A program made the translations under genes and the position numbers. Positions 59,551-64,000 of a stretch of DNA of 64,000 nt are shown piece after piece. Location: positions 4,092,001 through 4,156,000 of the forward strand of contig NC_017093.1 of the NCBI RefSeq assembly GCF_000284295.1, read 5' to 3'. Every line of letters starts with the position of its first letter. The first letter of the stretch is position 1. Under the pieces are notes generated by a model. That model was not told the origin of the DNA, searched no databases, and worked only from the letters and a program-made list of their open reading frames with translations. Origin of the DNA: Actinoplanes missouriensis 431. Its GTDB lineage: Bacteria; Actinomycetota; Actinomycetes; Mycobacteriales; Micromonosporaceae.

Positions 59551-59672
59551 GGGCCGGCTGGTGCTCAGTGTCGTTCCAGCGGCCCGGCGACAGCACTGTG
59601 CACCAGCCGGACCGGCTGGCGCTCAGCGCGCTGCACTGGCGACCGGCTGGACCGCCCGGTGCTCAGCGCGGC
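59551..59672. repeat. Dispersed palindromic repeat, shorter copy
   Basis: GACAGCACTGTGCACCAGCC and the following CCGGCTGGCGCTCAGCGC match the core at 13.12 kb, and GGCCGGCTGGTGCTCAGTGTC opens it. The rest of the 450-base gap 59426-59876 holds a partly repeated GTGNGGAGTTCCGGCGCGG element at about 59494 and 59677, plus the promoter listed next. No gene seen. Confidence 0.7.
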
Positions 59673-59763
59673 GGGTGTGGGGAGTTCCGGCGCGGAGGAC
59701 GGCCCGCACCCCGCGCGCGCGGGAGAGGATGTAACTGTCAGGAACCCGTCCGGATACGCGGTG

Positions 59764-59792
59764 TTGACATTGAAAGAGGGGTCACGTCTACT
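59764..59792 (+). promoter_or_regulatory. Housekeeping-type promoter for the DivIVA-domain gene
   Basis: TTGACA (59764-59769), exactly 17 bases, then TCTACT (59787-59792). This is the best sigma-70-like (HrdB) promoter match noticed in the window, and it lies about 84 bases before the ATG at 59877. Confidence 0.72.
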
Positions 59793-59876
59793 TTGACAGC
59801 GCCGTTCTCAGCACCCGGGGGGCCTGGTCACACGCTGGGAACGTGCACAGGACATCGCACGAGGGGGAGCGAGTCG

Positions 59877-60476
59877 ATGACCGGAATCGCGAAGCAGCTC
59901 ACCCCGGCCGATGTGGACGGCGCCGCGTTCCGGCGGGCCGCACCGGGGTCACGTGGGTACCACGAGGGGGAGGTGGACGCGTTCCTCTCCGATGTCGCCG
60001 GGGAGATGCGTCGCCTCGCGGCCGAGAACCGGGCGCTCCGCGATCGGCTCGGTCCGGATGATCCCCATGCCCGGTTGCACGCGCTGGAAGCGGAGTGCGC
60101 GCAAGCGCAGGAGCGGGTGCGGGCGCTGGAGGCGGAACTCTCCACGATCAGCGAGCCGGGGCCCGGTGCGGCGGGTGTCGTGAAGCTGGCCGCGCGGACC
60201 GCCGACGACTATCTCGCCGACGTGCGCCGGGAGGCCGCGGATCTGCTCGGCAAGGCGACCACCGAGGCGGACCGGCTGATCAGCGACGCCGAGCTGCGGG
60301 CCTCCACGATCGTGGCGGACGCCCGGCACCGGCACGCCGAGCTGATGGCGGCGCTGCCGGGCAAGCGGGCTGCCGCGCTGGACCGGATCGACGCGCTGCG
60401 GGCCGAGGCCGACGAGCGCCGGGAGTCGATCACCGGTGAGGTCAGCGGACGCCTGCAAAATTTGATCGGAGCCTGA
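59877..60476 (+). CDS. DivIVA-domain coiled-coil protein
   Basis: A 199-residue protein. The N terminus (LTPADVDGAAFRRAAPGSRGYHEGEVDAFLSDVA) is a DivIVA/Wag31-type membrane-targeting domain with YHEGEVDAFL as signature. It is followed by coiled coils (about 40-80 and 115-195), rich in A, E, L and R. It resembles DivIVA-domain actinobacterial proteins involved in cell-pole growth or septation, but it is shorter than Wag31 and not near the division cluster, so it is an accessory paralogue. Start 59877 has GGGGGAGCGAG upstream and a good promoter. A shared terminator follows. Confidence 0.87.
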   Translation: MTGIAKQLTPADVDGAAFRRAAPGSRGYHEGEVDAFLSDVAGEMRRLAAENRALRDRLGPDDPHARLHALEAECAQAQERVRALEAELSTISEPGPGAAGVVKLAARTADDYLADVRREAADLLGKATTEADRLISDAELRASTIVADARHRHAELMAALPGKRAAALDRIDALRAEADERRESITGEVSGRLQNLIGA

Positions 60477-60513
60477 CCAGCGCCCGCAGAGCCCGATCAG
60501 AGTCTGGAACGAT

Positions 60514-60545
60514 CAAGGCCCTCCCGCCCGAGCGGAAGGGCCTTG
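60514..60545. terminator. Bidirectional terminator hairpin
   Basis: CAAGGCCCT (60514-60522) and AGGGCCTTG (60537-60545) form a perfect 9-bp stem with a 14-base loop. It sits in the 76 bases between two convergent genes; no T-run follows. Confidence 0.75.
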
Positions 60546-60552
60546 TCCCGTG

Positions 60553-63500
60553 CTACCTCTTCTTGACCGACACCTTCACGTCGTCGGTGACCGTGACGTG
60601 CCCTGACGAGTCGACCACCCGCGCCTCGATCGACACCTTCTTGCCGGCTTGCTTCGCCGTCGGCGTCCACGAGAACCGGTACGGCGACGTGGCGCTGGTC
60701 GCCACCTTCTTGCCGTCGACGACCAGGGTCACCGACGTGACGCCGAAGTCGTCGGACGCCCGGATCACGACGTCCACGCTCCGGCCGGGGCTGGTCGTGC
60801 TGGTCCGGCTCGGCGAGGCCACCTCGGCGGACGGCTTGTGGTCGGTCACCCGGCGCACCGAGGTGGGCACCGACTTCGGCGCTGACGACAGCGGCTTGCT
60901 GACGATCACCGAGCCGCCGCCGGAGACGACCGGCTTGCCCTTGCCGAACCAGCTCTTCGACACCGTGATCGGGGTGGCGGGGGAGTCGTTCGCGACCGCC
61001 TGGCCGCTCCCGGTGAACACGTTGCCGGACGCGGTGACCGGGCCGGCGTCGGCGAGCAGCAGACCCGTCGCGCCGCCGGTGATCCGGCTGGAGCGGACGT
61101 GGCCGTCCACCCCGCTGGTGAACTTCACCCCGGTAGACGAGCCGGTCCCGGTCACCACGGTGTCGTCGACGTGACCGTGGTAGCGGATCCCGCTGCGGAC
61201 CAGGTTCTCCGGGGCGCCGTCCCGGCCACGGGCGCCGTCGAAGAGGATGCCGCCGGACTGGTATCCGGTCACCACGCTGCCGGTCACCGACAGTTCGCTC
61301 TCCACGGTTCCGATGCCCGTACCCTGAATGTTGCCGGTTTTGATGATGCCCCAGCCGTGCGGATGCGCGGCCAGCTCGGAGCCGGTGGACGCGGTCTTCA
61401 GCGGGCCCACGACGCTGTCGGCGACCCGCCCGGCCGCACCGAAGTACGCGATGCCCGCCTCGGCCCAGACGTCACCCGACGTGACGGTGACACCGGAGAT
61501 GTCGACGAACATCTCGTTGGTGTCGGTGGAGCCGAGCGACTGGCGGGACACCGTGATCACGTTGCCGCCGCCGTCGCGCAGGTAGGGCGCGGTGCCTTCG
61601 AGGGTACCGAGCGACTGCACCGGCTCGATGGTGACCCTGTCCGCCCCCGTACCCTTGATGGTCAGGGGTTTGGTGATGGTGAGGCCGTTCTTCGCGCCGG
61701 TCTGCACCGGATTCGCGTTGTGGTTGAGCGGCGTGGATTGTTCCTGGTAAACGCCGTCGCAGACCAGGATCGTGTCCCACGGCGCGGCCGCCTCGACCGC
61801 CTTCTGGATCGAGGAGAACTGCGCGTTCGGGCACTGCTGGAGGTCGTCGTCGACGGTCCAGACGTTGCCGGTCGCCGCGGCTGTCGACGCCTTGACGCTG
61901 TGGTCGAACCGTCCGTAGCCGGCGCCGTCGGCCTTGAACGTGCCGTCCGACTGGATCTGCTTGCCGGACGCGGACTCCTGGAACCGCACGTCCGCCATCT
62001 GGATCGCGCCGGACGCCGGCATGCCCGCGCCACCGAAGCGGAACTCCAGCGAGGACAGCGAGCGGACGTCGACACCCTGCCTCGCGAACTCGGTCAGCGG
62101 CACCCGGATCTGGTCGAGCACGATGTGCGTGTTCGGGGTGTTGGTGCCGGTCGACATGTGCAGGGCGTTGCCCCAGCGCGGGTCGCCGGCCTGGACCGTG
62201 GCCTCGTTGCCGTCCGTGTCGGTCAGCGCGATCACGAAGTTCTGGCTGGTCGAGGCGGGGTCGTAGGACGTCGGCTTCTCGTTGGGCCAGGCCGGCGAGG
62301 CCGGCGTGCCATCAACGGTCGTGTCACGGGTGTTGTCGCCACGGTTGTCGGCACCCGGATTGCGGGTGTCGAAGAAGTTCACCGCGGCGCTCAGCGCGAG
62401 CGCCTCCAGGCCGGACATGTCGCGGGAGGCGGCCGGGATCTCCGCGGTCAGCGTCGCGGCGCTCGCCGGCTCCCAGGCGAGGGTGAGCTGCGGCCCGTAG
62501 GAGTGGTTGATCGGCGCGTTCTCCCGGGTCCCGTTCTGGCCGCCGAGCGCGGCCGGGGCGGGCAGCGGGCACTGCTTCGCGGCCGCCGGCAGCCCGGTCT
62601 TGCCGAGCTGTCCCGGCGCGAAGTCCTGCGGTTCCGGGTTGCACCAGTCGAAACCCTGCGGTGTCGCCGGCGGCTTCGGGGTGGTTCCGCTTGCTTGACG
62701 GTACGGGTCAGCGAAGCCGTCCCCGGAGAGCGAGCCACCGAGCGCGTTCATGGTGAGCGGGTTCTCCGGCTGCAGGGTGATCACGTCCACCCGGGCGCCG
62801 GCGCCCGCGTAGTAGCTGGTGTTGACCCGCTCGCCGCACGGGATCCGGGCGCCGGACTCGCTGGTCGGGCAGGCCGACGCCGGCACCTGCAGGTTGCCCG
62901 GCCGGTTGGCGAGTTCCCCGGTCATGTACGCCTCGAACGCGCCCTCACCGCCGATGTAGCGCCGGAAGAACGCGGCCATCGTGGCGAGACCGAGCTTCTC
63001 CTGGTCGCCCATCCGCTCCGGGTCCCCGGAGATCTTCGTGTTGACCTCGGGGTTCAGCGGGTCGGTGTTGCCGATCCGGTAGTTCCGCGCCTCGTCGGTG
63101 GAGCTGGCCGCCCCGGACAGGCGCAGGTTGTTCGGGTGCACGTTGTTCGTCGCGAACGGCGCCGAGTTGCCGCACGCCGCGTCGTTGTTCGCCTGGCCGT
63201 CCGCGCCGCCGTCGGCGTACCAGACGGTGTTGTACCAGTTGTGGATGGCGCCGAGGTGCTCCACCTGGATCTTCGGGAACGGGTCGTCCGAGTTGATCGT
63301 CTGGCCGCGCTCGAACTGGCGGGCACCCATCAGGTTGGACACGTCGCCGTCGCACATCGGCAGGATCGTCATGAACGGCATCCCGTACGGCGCCTTGCGC
63401 TCGTAGTCGGTCGGCGCGAGCGAGATGACGCCGCTGATCGGGTAACGCGGCCCGTCGGTGCGGATCCGGTTGTAGTCGATGAAGTTGGTGACCGCGTCAC

Positions 63501-64000
63501 CGCCGCGCGAGTGGCCCATCATGCCGATCCGGCTCAGGTCGAGCCGGCCGGCGAGCGTGGTGCCGATCGTGGTGTGCTCGTCGACCGGCAGACCGGCCTT
63601 CCGGTTGGCTGCCGTGATCGCGTCCAGGGTGGCGGCCAGCAGCATGCGGCGGTTGTGCATGCCTTTGCCCTTGGCGTTGTCCTGCCGCATCATCAGCTGG
63701 TCCTGGGAGAGGGAGAAGGTGGTGTATCCCCAGGTCGCGAGGTTCTCGGCGAGGTAGGCGTACCCGCTCTCGTTGTGCTTGAACTCGGCGCACGTGAGCG
63801 CCGCCGAGTTCTGGCCGGAGTCGCAGGAGCCGTGGTTGCCGTGCACCAGGACGATCAGCGGCGACGGCTTCGTGCGCTTCGCGTAGTCCGGTGTGTAGAG
63901 CTGGCCACGGATCTCCACCTGCTCGGCGGCCTGGGCGGTGCCCGCCGTGGGCGCGGTGCCGTCCGAGTTCGGTTCCTGGATCGTGGCGAGGCCGAACTTG
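60553..64000 (-). CDS. Secreted multidomain protein: alpha/beta hydrolase, beta-helix and Ig-like domains (5' end cut off)
   Basis: The open frame continues to the window edge (visible first residues include LATIQEPNSDGTAPTAG), so the N terminus and any signal peptide are missing. At least 1148 residues are visible. The first 330 show a hydrolase with LIVLVHGNHGSC and nucleophile elbow GHSRGG, as in lipase/chlorophyllase-type secreted esterases. A middle region (about 350-690) has a carbohydrate-binding-like look. A right-handed parallel beta-helix follows (about 700-1030; ISGVTVTSGDV, SVVGPLKTAS, VTASGNVFTG). The protein ends in a bacterial Ig-like domain and the basic tail VSVKKR. Likely an extracellular enzyme acting on polymers or lipids. 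Confidence 0.83.
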   Translation of the reverse strand, partial: KFGLATIQEPNSDGTAPTAGTAQAAEQVEIRGQLYTPDYAKRTKPSPLIVLVHGNHGSCDSGQNSAALTCAEFKHNESGYAYLAENLATWGYTTFSLSQDQLMMRQDNAKGKGMHNRRMLLAATLDAITAANRKAGLPVDEHTTIGTTLAGRLDLSRIGMMGHSRGGDAVTNFIDYNRIRTDGPRYPISGVISLAPTDYERKAPYGMPFMTILPMCDGDVSNLMGARQFERGQTINSDDPFPKIQVEHLGAIHNWYNTVWYADGGADGQANNDAACGNSAPFATNNVHPNNLRLSGAASSTDEARNYRIGNTDPLNPEVNTKISGDPERMGDQEKLGLATMAAFFRRYIGGEGAFEAYMTGELANRPGNLQVPASACPTSESGARIPCGERVNTSYYAGAGARVDVITLQPENPLTMNALGGSLSGDGFADPYRQASGTTPKPPATPQGFDWCNPEPQDFAPGQLGKTGLPAAAKQCPLPAPAALGGQNGTRENAPINHSYGPQLTLAWEPASAATLTAEIPAASRDMSGLEALALSAAVNFFDTRNPGADNRGDNTRDTTVDGTPASPAWPNEKPTSYDPASTSQNFVIALTDTDGNEATVQAGDPRWGNALHMSTGTNTPNTHIVLDQIRVPLTEFARQGVDVRSLSSLEFRFGGAGMPASGAIQMADVRFQESASGKQIQSDGTFKADGAGYGRFDHSVKASTAAATGNVWTVDDDLQQCPNAQFSSIQKAVEAAAPWDTILVCDGVYQEQSTPLNHNANPVQTGAKNGLTITKPLTIKGTGADRVTIEPVQSLGTLEGTAPYLRDGGGNVITVSRQSLGSTDTNEMFVDISGVTVTSGDVWAEAGIAYFGAAGRVADSVVGPLKTASTGSELAAHPHGWGIIKTGNIQGTGIGTVESELSVTGSVVTGYQSGGILFDGARGRDGAPENLVRSGIRYHGHVDDTVVTGTGSSTGVKFTSGVDGHVRSSRITGGATGLLLADAGPVTASGNVFTGSGQAVANDSPATPITVSKSWFGKGKPVVSGGGSVIVSKPLSSAPKSVPTSVRRVTDHKPSAEVASPSRTSTTSPGRSVDVVIRASDDFGVTSVTLVVDGKKVATSATSPYRFSWTPTAKQAGKKVSIEARVVDSSGHVTVTDDVKVSVKKR

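Overview
The window is high-GC DNA from an actinomycete. Pointers are many GTG starts, LuxR/NarL-type regulators, SpoIIE-type phosphatases, a DivIVA-domain protein, a DUF3040 protein and orphan MarR/TetR switches. Gene content fits Micromonosporaceae (Actinoplanes-like), but I cannot fix the genus from sequence alone. No rRNA, tRNA, insertion sequence or CRISPR array was found.

Layout. 1-13 kb: a YidC-type insertase, an MFS/MarR divergent pair, a decayed Bax-inhibitor-1 relic set in repeats, an alpha/beta hydrolase, a thymidine kinase, an IolC-like sugar kinase, a stand-alone ctaD, a LOG-like protein, a serine hydrolase lipoprotein and an MFS exporter. 13-25 kb: an MFS exporter, a CPBP protease, a NarL-type kinase/regulator pair whose regulator appears to start at ATT, and two divergent SpoIIE-phosphatase signalling proteins, one a 1233-residue hybrid kinase. 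25-27.8 kb: a secreted phosphoesterase and a quinone-oxidoreductase-like dehydrogenase.

27.9-41.5 kb is the most striking part: five consecutive large LuxR regulators of the LAL type (P-loop ATPase plus C-terminal LuxR helix-turn-helix), in divergent, convergent and overlapping order. Two keep a canonical P-loop lysine and three have lost it. One has no stop codon at the end of its family domain and stays open for about 2.5 kb antisense to its neighbour.

41.5-43.5 kb: two different tandem-repeat arrays and a less GC-rich gene with a PD-(D/E)XK nuclease signature, probably acquired. 43.5-55 kb: a royal-jelly-family protein with a PEBP protein, a TDT-type transporter with a YbdK-like ligase, a methyltransferase, a GGDEF-EAL protein, a HAD hydrolase, a MarR switch controlling a luciferase-like/hemerythrin fusion, and a GGDEF cyclase. 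55-64 kb: a TetR/MFS efflux pair with twin operators, an Acg-like nitroreductase preceded by a possible DosR-type box, a TetR/GNAT pair with its own palindrome, a DivIVA-domain protein with a clear promoter, and a large secreted hydrolase/beta-helix/Ig protein that runs off the right edge.

A family of palindromic intergenic repeats recurs at about 12.8, 13.1, 24.6, 51.3 and 59.6 kb. A second, 'GGGCACAC', family recurs at 3.2, 13.2 and 41.8 kb. Most gaps over 300 bases are filled by these repeats.
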